Positions 37,281 through 51,330 of a stretch of 64,000 bases of DNA are shown here, one piece after another; position 1 is the first letter of the stretch; each line of letters starts with the position of its first letter. The stretch comes from Caprimulgus europaeus. Lineage: Eukaryota; Chordata; Aves; Caprimulgiformes; Caprimulgidae. A program made the translations under genes and the position numbers. The stretch covers positions 46,491,515 to 46,555,514 of the forward strand of contig OU015528.1 of assembly GCA_907165065.1 (NCBI GenBank), written 5' to 3'. The notes beneath the pieces are model-generated. The model was given only the letters and a program-made list of their open reading frames with translations. It searched no databases and was not told where the DNA came from.

Positions 37281-40200
37281 TCAATGAAACTGAAAGGGAC
37301 AACTCTAACTTCTTCCTTACCAACCTCCCTTTGCCTATTCTTTCCATGCATCACCAAAAGAAATGGCAGAGGATGAAAAGCAACCTTAATGCCACATAGC
37401 AACCTCCACCTTGCAGCAGGAATCAAGCTGCCCTCCCACCACTGAGTTGGTGGAACTCTCTTGCCATAACATGCAGGTGAAGATGTCTCCATTCATGCTG
37501 GAGAGGGCCCTGACGCACAGCATAGGAGCTGTCCCTGTTCCCACACGTTGGGAACCAGCTGCCTGTACACATAGCCAGACATGGGTGGGCAGGCACTCCA
37601 GGATCACAAATGTGAAAGAAAAGCCAACAGCAGCTTCCCAGGGGAATTTCCCAGACTTTCACCTTCCTGCACCTGGGTACTTGGATTGTCCTTGGTATCC
37701 CACCAAAGAGATGGCTTGACAAACACTTGACAAAACTGAGCCTCCTTCTCTAGATCCCTGCAAGTGCTATGCTGCCTCCCCCCAGTGCTTCCTGGGCTGC
37801 CAGAGCTCTTCTGCTGCTACGAGCACTGGGATGCAGCTCCCAGGTGAGAGCTTATGGCTGTGGATGCAAAGGCTGCTGAGGAACAAGATGTTCTTCCACA
37901 CACTTCCCCTGCCTGCTCTGACAAGGTGTTACCTAATTGCCCCTGAGAGCATTTCTGCTCAGTCCAGGGTTTAATCCTCCGGGTAAGAGCTTTGCTTGCA
38001 TCCAAAAGCTAATTATAACTAATACATGGTAATGGGCTTATCTCATTTGCGTCAGATATCCCACCTTTGGGTTGCTGGCCAGGTTGATCATCCTTCTTTT
38101 AGTTTTCTTTGAACTTAAAGAAGCTTGAGTACTACTGTCAAATTCTGACTCTTTAATCTGCCCTCTCCTTAATCTCTGATTCTCTATGGAAAATATCCTT
38201 GACAGCTAATGCAGATGCCTCGCTTAACCTTCTTCAAACAGATTCGGTACAGGATATCATCTTCCCCTGTCTGAAATCTTCAAAAATATAGACTTTTCCA
38301 TGTGCACTTGTCTTCATGGTGCCTCAGGGGTGTCAGACACAGAACACCCATGGGCCATGGCTTTCCGTGCAGTGATATGCCAGGAGAAGACCATATCCAG
38401 GAGGAAATACCCTCATTTTTACATTTCTTATGATGAGGTTCTTGCATGTTCAGCTCTTGACCTCATCAGAGCCACTAGCACCATTCTTGCAGCCAGGCTT
38501 TCATCAGGGAAAATTCTATTCTGTGTAAGATGCCTATGAGGAGTAAGGAGACCCACAGCTCCAGTCTCAGTTGTTTGAGCTGGCTAATCATAGCAATGGA
38601 AGAAGTCCATGCAGGTTCAGCCCTTTCTGATCCTGTGTAAAACTCAGACCCTTTGTTCTAGCAGCAGTTTTAAGATCAAGGACAAATGAAAGAGGAGCCA
38701 CTCTAAAAGACAGAAACTAATTTCAAGTAGAACTATGTTCCCACAACTGCTTTCTGGATGAGGATCATTGGAAAGACTATCCCAGTTGGAAGAAGGAATT
38801 CAGTAACAGCAGAGGTACAGCATCACACAGTATAAACTCCCCACTGATGTGCCTTGCATGTACAGCTGGGCATTGAGGCAGGAAACACCAACTGCCCATC
38901 CCAACCACTCCTCAGGAGCCCCCTGGCACTGCTCACAGTACTACTACACAGGCTCAGACGGAGGAGGACACAAGCCAAGGGGGTGTCAGGGAGCCCTGAC
39001 CTAGGGGTGCCTGGTATGAGAAACTGAGTGGCCCACGGAGGGCAGCACTGCTTGCACAGCCAGGGACCTTCAAGACAACCCACTGCTGCAGCACTTGTCC
39101 TAATGTTAAGAAGAAACAGAAAACGACCTCCCCAAGAACCACAGCTCCCTCTATTAGCTACTGTTCATGCTCTCCAAGCATAAACATCTGAATTTTTCCC
39201 CCATGGGTTTTTATCAGGACTTTTCTCTCCTCTGCGTTTTGCAGCCAGTTCCTGTTTCATCCTGCTGCCACCCTCATTATTGCTTTTTGCTCCTGGGAAA
39301 TACTTACAGTGCCAAGGGCTTCTCTTGCAAATCATTCAACTCTCGTCCTTCAGCCTGTGTAGAAAGGGTCTCGAGGTGTCTTTTCTCCTCCAGATATACC
39401 CTGCCATCAGGTGACATCAGGGTGTCAATCATAGGCGGGCCCCTGCAGGGCAGGGGGGATGTGTGGGGTGCGCGTGACCCGGCACTCTGGAAGCACAGCT
39501 CCATTGAAGTCTGGGGGAGCAGCAGAGCCTCGACACACTCCTGAGGGGTCATATGCCTCTTTCTGCAGGAAGAGGTTGTGGCTTCTCTGGAGTGCCTGGA
39601 GGGAGATCTTTGGAGAAGCAAAGAGGAATAAAGAAATAACTTGTCCTCTGATGGATGCCGTTGCTCGTGAACACACACATATACACACCCCCCCCCGCAG
39701 CACTCCCCTACCCCACTCATCCTCCCCCTGCACATGCAGGGAAGGGAGGAGTTTGTCCTAATCACCCCAGGTCCCTCCCCTGCACTGGCAAATGCATCAA
39801 GATGTTTCCAGCAGACTTCTCAGCGGTGCAACAGGGGTCAAGATGAGAGCAGTGCATGTGGTCAGCCCGCTGAGAGGGCTGAGTACCTTCAAGGGAGTCA
39901 TAGGAAATGCTGCTGAGATGCTGCACAGGGCCCCAGTGAATATTTAGCTGCATGCAGCAGACAGGATGGCAGGGGAAGAAGGGGAAACCTTTGTGTTTCA
40001 CACAGGTGGCCAGCCAGCAGGGTGGCCTGCTGCCTCTAAAACCCAAGAGACTGGTCTTAGAGTAACAGCTAGGTTACTTGTGGGTACCGGTAGTAGCATC
40101 ACTACTGTGAGGGTGCTGTCTGAGAAAGGAAAGAGTTGGAGCCTCAGCCCAAACATCAACACAATAAAACTCCATGGACAGTAATGCACACTGTTTTATC

Positions 40201-43200
40201 GGGGTCTTTGTATCTCTGATGTGTTTTAATAGCCCATTATGATTGCCTGGGAAACCATTGTCAGAGGTGTAGAAAAAGTGAGAGGAATCTCAGGATGAAA
40301 AAAAGAAGGTCCAGGGCCCTGCTAGAAGGCGCTGGAAGATCATCTTTCCATCAACTGCAGCAGCACATCACCTCCGTCATGGACTAAAGCTCTCTGGCTC
40401 AAGGCATAACCACAGAGCATAACCACATAATGATCTTCTGGTGTCCATTGGCTCTGGTGAGGTGCCACTCCCTCACCCTCATTGAGCATCCAGCTCACAA
40501 TGTGAAATATCAGGGCTGGCAGGGCTGAAAATGGTCCCAGAAGAAGAAGGTGCACAATGAGCATCGGGGTAGCACAGGGGCAGAAGGAAACTGGGGTGTG
40601 GGTTTGTGTCATGATGGACAGGCTTTTTCTCAGGGTGAGGTTGAGTAGGGGATTTTGGAGCAGTCATGCTAGCCAGAGGTGTGACTGTGTGTGATCAAGA
40701 AAGGACAGGACCTTTCTGACATGACAGACCCTGGTAGCAGGGACTGGTCCAGCACTGCTCTGGTGCTGAGCAAAAGTTCCACAGCCAAGGCCTCTAGCTT
40801 TTCAGATGGCTGAAGTTAGATGATATAAATCCCTCAGTGACACTTTTAGCTTACATTTAAAAAATCAATAAAGTACTAGCTCCTGAGTGGATGCAGAGAA
40901 GCTGGGAAGTAAATCCTGGATGCAGCCAAGGGACTTCCAATCTAGGAGAAAAGCAGCAAACACACTTAGTGTTCGCACGTGTTTGAGGATGATTGCACAG
41001 CTTTTGGAAGCTTGTGTGATCATTTCTGGGCTCAGGAAAAAGGACGGGGGCAGCATCTTGTTGGCATCATCTTTTCCCTGTGACGACTAGAGCTTGTACA
41101 CAAATGTGCAGAGACTGATTGCACTCAGCAGCTCCTGACAGCAGAAGTGATTACTGTGGGCAGGGACCCGCATGTCTGAATAAAAAGAGGTGCAGCCTGC
41201 TGGCAGCAGACTCTGCTCCCATTCCCGCTGCTCATTCCCATGCCTCCATCTGCTGCAGGCAGGTTTCTGGGGCCTCCTCCTCCCCTTCTGCCTTCTCTTA
41301 TGTAGGTAGAGTTGCTAGGGAAATTTGGTCTACAGCCCCCTACTCCTCTTTTCTGAAACTTAAAAATTTACTTTTTTTTCAGAATGTTTGTTTTCAAAAC
41401 ACCCTCTTTGTTTTCCTGTTTTTTCCAATGAAATCTGTCTCATTTCTCTTTAACAAAAGTGGACATGTGGGAAAAAAATTTCCATGGTGTCACATGAAGC
41501 TATTTTTTGGCAGAAACTCCCTAAAGGGCCCTGCTTATCATGTTCTTTCTTATCTCCCATGATTATCAGGCCATTTCACTCTCTTCTTCTCTCTCTCCCT
41601 TCCCCTCACAAAGCGAGTGGCGTTTGCTTTGTGGGGATGCCAGTGTGTGGCTCCTTTGCAGAGCAACAGGCGCCAGCTTTGTGTCGGTGCCTGGCTGCCA
41701 CCCCAGATGGATGACGAGTTCTGCTCAGGGACCAAGTACCCGATCCCTGTCAATCCCTTCCCGTGCCCGAGCTCTTCCTCTCCTGGCCCCAGGAAAAACA
41801 CCTCCAGCCTTTCAGGCCACATCAGTTGCCACCTGATCCAGACCAGAGCTGCAGCAGAAGCTGTGGGGTCCAAGCAGTAGAAGTGCAGTCCTGGTGGCCC
41901 CAAAGGAAAACCCATGAGCTTTTTTACCTCTGGCCAGATTAGTTCCTATTCCAAAGAATCACTTAAAAACATCTCCAAGGTTTCTGACCCTATTTATGAG
42001 CTGGTGTAGTCATGGTAACTGTAGCTATACTAGAAATAGCAGCTCACTTGAATGACAAAGAAAACACAAGTTTACAAGACAGTGACTTTTCCAGCAGCTG
42101 GCTAAGCTCATGGGACTGTGGGAGGAAATCCCAGCCGAGGCACAGACTTGGGGATGCAGCAGATGAGGGCTGTTGTTGACATGGTCCACAATAACACTTT
42201 TGAAACATATCTCTACAAGCTTGTACGAGGTGCTTGGGAGACTTTGTGCCTTCCTGATAGAGCTTCATCAATTGCCACACAGACATACCTGACTGGAAAT
42301 AAGCAGGGAATTTCCCAGGCATCTGCAGTTAAACATCGCTTTCCCTCCTGCAGACAGGCAGCCTACCAAGTACCTCTGAATTATTGGCAAAAGAAGGAGA
42401 GAGGCAGGACCTGGATCTGGAATGAGATTGTCTATTTGTCTTGTAGAAGGTCAGAGAGATTGTCATGTCAACAGCCCTTTGGTGAGAAACTTGTTGTACC
42501 AAGGTGCCTGCAAAAGAAGATTCATGTGCTGCAGGCCTCCCCTTCCCCAATGCCCATCATGTTCCAAACCTGGCTGGCATTTGAGGATATAGAGAACTGG
42601 GCTTTGCCTGGTGCAGATATTTAGGTGTTTGAATACATGCAAATCAGTCCATCGAAGATGCAGAGAAGAAGGCATTCTCACGGGGAGATTTATCCTTCAG
42701 GAAATCCTGCACCACCACTCTGGTGTCAGGATTAAGCATCTATAACAGCCCACTGTAAACCAGGTGTGCTGGCTTTGGGAATCTGTGCCTGCTGCCTGGT
42801 ACAGCAGCTGTGTTGAGTGTCTCTGAGTTCAGCTTGCAAAAGAGCCTGGTCTTGATTCTCACTTCCACTGTGCCCTGGATGCTGCTGTCACTGGGGCAGA
42901 GTTTGAAGATGCTGAGGTCTATTTTTCCATTGCCAGAGCTCTAGAGAGAGAGATTGCTGGAGAAAAGGGTCCTTTGAAGAAACAGAAACCAGGCTGTAAG
43001 GTTTAGCTGAAATATCAGCAATGACCCTGCATGTGTTAGAAAATGGGTGGCACTGGGGACATGACTGAGTCTGCAAGCCAGATGGCTGTTTCCAAGGCTT
43101 CTTCAGCAAAAATGAAGTCCCTGTTTTTCTCATTCAGTCAAAGGTTCTCGATTTGTGCATGTCAGAACATTATTATAGGCCCCAGGCTTTCAGGCACCAA

Positions 43201-46200
43201 TGCTTTAGGACATGCTGGGGCTTTTTACAGCAGATGATATAAAAGCCGTGTAGCCTGTCATACACTTCATTAGTTACCAAAGAGTTTCATTTTCTTCAGA
43301 GCACTGAGTCTGGCCTTTCTTGGAACAGATAGCCTGGTCTTACCATCTAATGCTCACAAGACTGCTACATTGGTATGATTTTGTTAACTTACACAAGCCT
43401 TTTCCTGATGGGCATAAATAAAAAGAAAATGACAATGAATTCTGTCTTTTTTAGATAGCACTTTTCACCCACAGATCTCAAAGCAGAGAGCTAAATTTTC
43501 ATCATCTCTATTTGTAAATGTGGAAGTTGATGGACAGAAAGTTCATATACCTGCAGTTGAGACCAAGTTGTACAGATAATCTGCTGTGGGGACTGATGTT
43601 CTCGGCCATGCAGCACAAAAAGCTCAATACTTTATAACTGCTTTGTGATTCATTGGCTAAGAGCATCCTCCTGGCTCATTGCTGAGCTGTTCATTAGCGA
43701 TCAGTAACATTAGCGAGCATCCTTTCCGTGCACAAACTTTGATTAATATCTGCATCCAGGCTGTTGGTAGTGCTGCAATGGGATTGAGTTTGTTAGATAA
43801 TTTCAAAAGCTTCCTCTCTTTCCCCTTTCCACTCTGCTCACTAATAAAATATCTATATTTCCTTTTATAAGATAATTTTTCTCCTGAATGCCATTTACAG
43901 AGCATGCTCAACATTAATACAGTGCACCATGTCCTAACATTTTTCCCTTTTTTGATCAAACTCAGGCAGTTAATCTTGTTATCTGTGTGACTGCCAGAAG
44001 GCAGATCATGTGGTTGCTCTTAAAAAATGTACCTGAATAACATAGTTTGTATAGTACTGTCTCAAGGGTTTTCCTTAGATTTTTCTTGTTCCATAATTGA
44101 TTCTTTCTGTGTGAATTACATGCCATATACCTGTGAACAGTGATTAAATTATCTGCTAGCACTCACTAAAAGTGATCACACATTGAACTAAACACAAAAG
44201 TAATAATGCCTTGTTAAAATAAAAAAAGAAAAGGGGATTGCAAGAGGGTGTTTTTATTTAAATGGAAATCAGATAATTCCAGAGCTTTATTCCATTAAGA
44301 ACAGTGAAGTAAATGATTCAATGTCAATGGGCTAAGAAGAAGAAACTGTACACAAGTTAGCTCCAGATGTCTTCTTTCCTGACAGCTCCTTTTCTCATAT
44401 TTTTTTCTGAACGATCAATTCTTTCTCCTTGGCAACCAGCAGTCCAATAAAGAAAGGCTCTTATAAAACATTTTGGTAAAATGTTTCTTCTTAAGGCGAC
44501 ACATCTCTTCCTATGGCTTTCACACCATGCTACAGACATGCTCTTCTTTCCTCTTCCTACTAGATAAAAACACCGCTGTGCAATCTCATTCAGTTCAGCT
44601 CTTTGCCACCATTATTATGATTTTTTTCATGTAACAGCTGAGCTTTTCAAACAGAAATAATTGCTTCTGGGGAGCATCTTGCACTCTCCTTGGGAACATT
44701 CAACTAATGGGCAAAGGAGGTAGCTCTTCCTGCTCCATTATCTTGTCTCTTGGGTGGCTGCTCACCTCCCAGAAACATGGATGCTAAATGCTCTAGCTGC
44801 CATGCGATAACATATCCCTGATGGAAATAACTGTGGAAGGGGAAAAGGCAGGGGATGGAAATGTGAATAAAATTTTTCCTTTTTTTTTTTTTTTAAAAAA
44901 AATCCTTTTATTACTCAGGTGTATTGCCAGGTACTAAGCCTTCTGTTCTCAGGATTTTGCAAATGTGTAGGGTTTAACATTTTAATGAATTTTTTTAATG
45001 GCCTTTCACTAGCAGATTCCAATCTTTCTTTTAATTTAGAGCCTCTACACTCTTGCTTTCCAGTGGAGGTACACACCTTCATAAAGTGAATTAGAGCCCA
45101 CTTCTGGAGTCCAGTCAAGCATCATGAACACATGATAGACTAAGTGAACTGTTTAGGAGCCATTTGCACGCTGGGCAAATACATGTTGCACAGAGGATAT
45201 TCTGACAGTTTCATATACACAAAGATTTATTTGTGGGGTCCATAGCTGATGGTATACTTTGACTGTAATGGTGAAAGCTATTTCTAGAGAAAAATGAAAA
45301 TAAATGGAGAGAGTAACTTTCCCCAGTGTCCAGTTGGGAAGGGCAATGGTGGGGTCCCATAGGAGCATACTCCTCTGAGGGTTCTCTCCAGTGTAGCACG
45401 TGATGACAAGAAAAATGATGATAAGGATGATTTCTTGCCATGCTTCTTTTTCATTAGGACCCATTTAAACTCCCTGTTGGTTATTCCTGGTTGTGACTTT
45501 ATCAGCTTTGGGAAGAGAATACTCATTATGTGCAAATGTTGCACATTCATTGCTCGTTAAGCTTCTATGAATAGATATTATTGGATAATATTTACTGAGA
45601 ATTTAAATAGCTGTTACCTGTTTTGCCGAGTACCACATTTGTTTCTCTTTTTTACATACTAAAGTCTACAAAACAAGACATAAAGAAGGATAGGGAGGAG
45701 GGGCAATTCTCACACCGATGCTTTCCATGAAAATCTGACACAATGACGCTGTGGGGGTTTGCAGAGGCACAGCCAAGAGAACAATAATATGGCAACAGCA
45801 CCAGTGTAATAAAGGAAAAATGTTGCCACAGAGACGCTGATAGTTACTTACTTCAGGCTTCAGGGAGAGGTTTTATAGTTGCAAGCAGCATGCCCTGAGC
45901 ACTGCTAAGGCTAGAGCACCAAGGCACATAAGGCATCTAAGAGCTAGCAGAAACCTGTACACAATCTGACATGGAGCCATGAATTCCAGTATAAAATCAA
46001 GGTCTCTGTTGAGAGGAGTATTTAGTACAGGCAAGGCATGGTGCAGCTGACAAGGGAGATTTTTAAGGCCAGAAGAGGAGAGGATGCCACGGCCCTCCTA
46101 ATTTTGTCCCAGCTTCAGCTCTATCTGTTTCAGAGGAATGTCACAACACAAGGAGGAGTGCTTGGACAAATAGGTCCTAACACCCTGCCTAGTGATCAGC

Positions 46201-49200
46201 TTAGGGCTGAGATTTGATTACATTTGCTGAGATTTGACCTTACATAACCACCTGTTTTCTGAGAGGTCCTAAAATTATCACACTGTCTTTCAAATCCAGC
46301 TCTGGCAGGTGACTTCTCTAGGACATCACCCCCTGCAAGACGCCACAACATCCACTGAAAGGGATGGAGAGCAAAAGCTGCTTTCCTTCATGCTGGGCTC
46401 TGGATCACAGTGGGTGCAGAGAAGAGGCCCCTGCTCTGCGGTGGCAGGGACCTTCTTCCCCATGCCCAGCCCTGTCCTTTCACTCTCCCCTTTCCACCTG
46501 CTTAGCAATTCCTCTCCTTTACTGGGCTGCTTGATCCATCCTCAGCCTTTCTCAAGCTAGCCTCTGGAGGAAATCAGCTCCATTTTGCCCCTACTCTCTC
46601 ATCTCTAACCAGGTCCTTTTCCTCTCTCTGCCTTGCTCTTCTCCTCTCTCCCCCAGGGCAGTTGAGTCATCCAGGAGTGACATGTGAAGTCTATGCGCAC
46701 CTTCAGGTTGGACATGGGGGTTATGGGATTAGCACGTTAACCAGCCTGAAAGCTGCTTAGACAAGTATTAAATCACCAATCTTCTCTTCATCTTTCAAGG
46801 AAATCTCTCCTGGATGAGCTAGAGAGATGGAGCACCCAGTCACGTTTTCTGGGCTCAGCTCTTTGTCCAGCTGAGAGCCCTCAAGTCCTGTGGCTGGGAG
46901 GTTTGAAGGGACTGCCATGGGAAGGGGCATGGGAAACCCAGCTAAACCCTTACCAGGGGTTCTGTGGCTGCACCGCAAAGTGCCTTCTTCCTCCTTGCTC
47001 TCCATGCAGAATATTGTTTCCCTTGCCTGGCACCATGTCTATCCCCCATCCCTTTCCTCCCTTTGAACCTCGTTGGCTGCACGCTCCTTTGTAGTGCTTT
47101 AGGATGAGTGAGTGGCACCAAGTAGGAAGACGATGGGCACCATGTGTGCTAGACACAGCAGAATCCACCTTGGGATGCTACCTTTTAAGGCAAATCCTGG
47201 GACACCTTGTGCCTGCATTTTATTCACGTGCAATCAATTCATGCTTCACAGGCTGCATCTCCCTGTTTATCTTGCTTAACTGCAGGCAGGAGAAAGCAGT
47301 GCTGGGTTTATCAAGGAGCTATGTAGTACCTTGTGATGCAGCAAATGCCCCCTCATATGGCAAGGAAAGGCCTTGTGTCTGAGCTCCCTGACCTGTCACC
47401 TCGCCCCATGCTCATCACCTCGTGACTGCCTCAGGTCTGGATTATCTCCTCTCCTCTCTGGAGGAGAAAGGATCTCTGCACATAGTGAGGGACACTCACC
47501 TGGGGGACACTCACGGCCAAAACTGACGCTTACCTTGCAGCAGCTGTTGATGTGAATTTGCTACACCATGAGACTGTCTTCGTAGTGTATCACCTGTAGT
47601 CTTCCTGGAGACTGCAAAAAGCCTGAGAGGGAGGCAAAGCTCATGCCAGTGACAGGATTCAGCAACATTATTCGTTAGAGAGAAATCTTAGTAACATTAT
47701 GTACGGAGTTCAGTGTAAATGCAAATGAGTAGTTCTGAAACAAACCACTTTACAAGAGCAGTAGAAAAAAAATTACACTATTGGACGTCTTACAATTACA
47801 AAAATGGATTATCTGCCTGGACTGAAATATCTTTGTATTTTTCCCCACAGAGTTTCCAGCCTGGTAATATTCAGCTCCAAATGAGACAGTTCTGGAAATA
47901 AAGAATAGGTGAAAGTAAAGGATTCTACAGGTGAGTGTTTCCCAAATTAGTCACTTCTTAAAGCCATAAAATAGTTCCTTTCCTCAAATCCAGCCACCTC
48001 TTTTGCAGAAGATGGAGATGATATTCAACAGCATGCAGCAGCAATGTACCACCAATCTAAAAAATTCAAATCCAGAAATGCTGGACAGTTTATGGAAACA
48101 ATCCAAACTAAAAAAAAAAAATCTTACAATTTTGAAAAGAACTCAAGATTTCCTGGGTCAAATAAGGTGCTACAGAAGGTATATGACTGTTGAGAGTAAA
48201 GGGTGTGTAGTTGAAGGATATGGATTTAAAAAAAATTTGCATAAGCTTTTGGCTATTTACTTGAAATAAGTTTAGACACCAGTGGTTGATTGCATGTATT
48301 AATGTGACCAACTAATTGTACAACTAGCTGTCATCAGTGGGGCCAAAGTAAATAAGACCTAATAATAATATTATTTTAAGTAGAAAATATTATTTTCCAA
48401 CGAAGACACATTTGGAATATTACCATTTTTTTTGCAATAAAGCAGGTACACTCTAGCTATTGTCCTTGTCTCCTTCTGTCATAGACTTAAGAATTGGCTG
48501 GGGTTGGACAACTTCTGCCACGAGGTGATCTTCATTGCATGGCATCAGTTTGTTAGAGATTAAATACTTGGTGGTAGGGATTTGCTTTCAGTGATGTTTT
48601 GCTCCAGTGTGGTTCAAAATCTGCCTTTCTTCCAGCAGATCAGTGATGTGGTTTCCCAGCAGGAAGGGATGACCCAAAGGATGATGCCTGGCTTCTAAGC
48701 TCCCATCTGCTCAGCATGGTACATATCCAACATCTACAGCTCCTTCTCACTCTTCTTACCAATAGGAAGATGAAGCACAGAGCAATGACATGATTTCCCT
48801 ATGATTACATACTGGCTAACTTCTAATCTAGGAGTAAAATCTGTTTCTCTTGCCTGCTAGGTAGAGGTGCCAATATAAACTGAGTGTATACATACTTATG
48901 GTGGCACACAGGCATACATCCCTGTACCTCTATGCGCATTTGTGGATATACTGGCCTTGATGTATGCTTACACATGCTTAGAAATAGTGTGCAAATAGCT
49001 ACACAAACACACAGGCAGTCTGGTATTTATCTCCAACTATAAAAAAAATGAGACAAAGCAAAACTCAACCATCCCCCAGCAAAAATTATCGAAACAACAC
49101 TGGAGTTATGATTGCACCGGTTTCTCTGTACACAGCCACTAAACCCAAGGAAATCTCAAGCCAAGCCATGAGCAAACAGTAACCTCAATGCACACACCCT

Positions 49201-50559
49201 ACTGGCCAAAAAGGTGTTCTGGTCTCCCAGCACAAATTAGGAAGTTTACTGAAATCAGAGTTAGTCCAGGCAGCACAGGAACCAAGACAAGAAGTTGATG
49301 TACAAGATGCAGGGGCGGCATAACAGGATAATTTCCTCAAAGCTCCCCATAGTTAACACATCCAACTCTTCACACCTTTCCCAGGCCAGAACCATTCACA
49401 TGAACAATTTGAGCCACCATAACTTGGCACTGTCATTGAAAGAATTTGCTCTGACCTTTCCCCATCCCCGTGCCCACACAGCCCCTTCCCTTGTGCCAGC
49501 AGAAGTGTTTAGCCACATTTGGCCATTGTGAACAAGGACTGGGAAACGTATCTGGCTATAAAACTCACTGGTATTTACTTATGCATTTGCTTATATATTT
49601 TTGCCAGGTATGTTTTAAATTGAGCTCAGTGCTGTATTCAGCTCAGTCCTCTTGTGCTGGCCCACGGGGAGGGTTAGCGTAGGAGTGAAAAAGAGCAGCA
49701 GGGAATCAAACAATTTCTCTTGGTGGTGAAACTAATTAATGGAGGCTTAAAATGTTTCTGAGGCTACAATGCCCGCTAAATGGAAATCCATTGCCAGCCA
49801 GCATATGCTCTGTTTACCCCTTGAAATTCACGAGGTCGGATTCAAACTGCCACCCATAGCCTAAATGAAAGCAACAGTAGCCTGGGAAAGTCCCCCTCTT
49901 CCAAGATCTGTCCATCCCTGAAGGAGAGCCCTCTTACTCAGCTGTTTGTAATCTTTAAAAATTTGTGCATGATAAACATTTTCTAATGGACATGTGGATC
50001 TGGGGCAGTGAATTTGAGCCCACTGACAATAGATTTGCTTTGCTTATTTTGCTTCTGCAAATGCATTAAGAGCAGTCTATCAAGCATTGCAGATCCAAAT
50101 TTGTTGGTTGCAAATCAATGATCTAATTTGTTCTTAAATTCTGCACTGAGGATTGTGTGTGTAAAGGATTTATGTGACTGAAGAACTAAGTGGGCAATCC
50201 ATGAGTGGAAAAGATAAAATCTGCTGATATTTCAGAGAGGAAGTGGTATAAAATCTTTCTGATCATTTAAGCATCCGTGGGAAATGCGAGCTTGTTCTTC
50301 CTGAGGTAGCTCATCTCTGAAACTGCTTGTATGAAAATGGCTGGGAGTCAGGAACAACTAGCTGCTCAAGTGCAGCAGGTAGCATTTGTTAAGCAGGAAA
50401 AATGAGGTTCATTTGCAATGACCCCCGTTTTTACCCCCATCCCCATGTATGCAGGAATGCTGATTCTCCACTTATTTTAATCGGTATAAATCAGGGCTGT
50501 CTTTGAAATCGTCCTTAATTATACCAGGAAAATAAAATAAAAAACCCGAGCTGAGAAAC
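37281..50559. other. Gene-poor interval between the LTR and the ARHGDIB CpG island
   Basis: No coding exon could be assigned to a known gene. The sequence is mainly AT-rich unique DNA with homopolymer runs (for example T/A runs at about 44878-44905). One weak exon candidate is listed at 39308-39562. The interval separates divergently transcribed PDE6H and ARHGDIB and probably holds their regulatory elements. Confidence 0.55.
39308..39562 (-). other. Candidate unassigned exon (low confidence)
   Basis: On the minus strand a 255-bp interval is open in one frame. It ends at a good splice donor (GTAAGT, 39307-39302) and is preceded by an acceptor-like CTTCCTGCAG above 39562; an alternative acceptor CCCTGCAG would start the exon at 39442. 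The predicted peptide contains MIDTLMSPDGRVYLEEKR and AEGRELNDLQEKP, which look protein-like, but I recognise no family. No partner exon was found. It could be a chance frame, a lineage-specific gene or a non-coding RNA exon. Confidence 0.2.
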
Positions 50560-50759
50560 AAAGACCCCCGCTCACAGGCACAGCAGCCCGCACCGAGAGC
50601 GCTCCCGTCTCCCCTGCCAGACTCAGCCCCGCGGACAAAGCCCCGCGCACCGGGCCGGGGGGGTGCGCAGACAAAGCGGGGCGGGCAGCGGCGGAGCGCG
50701 GCAGCATGCGGGGCCGCGCAGGGCTCCCTCTGCGAGTGGGCTGCTGCTGGTCGCCGCGG

Positions 50760-50797
<38 letters not shown>

Positions 50798-51330
50798 GTG
50801 TGTTATTTTTTTTCCTCTCTCTCTCTTCACCAACTTCCTTCCTGCTCCAACTGCCAAAGCTCAAAGCTGAGCGCTGAGAGCGGAGGAGGACCCCGGCCGC
50901 AGGCGCCGCTCAGCCGGTGAGTACGAGCCCAGGCGAGGGGAGGACTGGGGGAGCCGAGCCGGGCCGGGCCGGGCCGGGGTGGGGCGGGCTCACCCCGCAT
51001 CGCTGTCCCCTGGCGCCGAGCAACTTTGCGGCTTTGTTCCCGGCGGCTGGCTGCGTTGCCCAGCCTCGCTCGGGGAGACGGGCAGAGCCCTGTCGGCGTC
51101 CGAGGGCCAAGTCAGGCTGATGGGGTGGAAGGGCAGAGAACGGGGAGGCAGCCCCCGCGGCCCCGAGGTGGCGGGAGGGCCCCGCGGGGTGACGGCGGCT
51201 GCATCGCTGCGGGGTGGTACCCGGCGGTCCTCGGGGGTGCCTGGGCGATGGGCTCCCTTTCTGCCCTCGCATCCCAAGGGGGTGGTGGGCTGGGAAGGGC
51301 AGGGCCGGGGGCATCGGTGGGGCCTTTCTC
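50560..51330 (+). promoter_or_regulatory. ARHGDIB: CpG island with probable ARHGDIB non-coding first exon
   Basis: This is a strongly GC- and CpG-rich block in AT-rich surroundings. On the plus strand a consensus splice donor, CAGCCG|GTGAGTACG, places an exon end at 50916. Spliced to the acceptor at 54515-54516 it would form the 5' leader of ARHGDIB with a 3.6-kb first intron. A C/T-rich stretch (50796-50850) and a 35-T run lie just upstream of the presumed start. The link to ARHGDIB is inferred from position and orientation; an unannotated divergent transcript is also possible. Confidence 0.55.
50761..50795. repeat. Poly(T) run of 35
   Basis: There are 35 uninterrupted T residues inside a CpG island, flanked by CGCCGCGGC and GCGTGTG. 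There is no attached SINE or LINE body, so it is a simple homopolymer, possibly a nucleosome-excluding element at the promoter. Its length may also be inflated or collapsed by sequencing. Confidence 0.95.
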
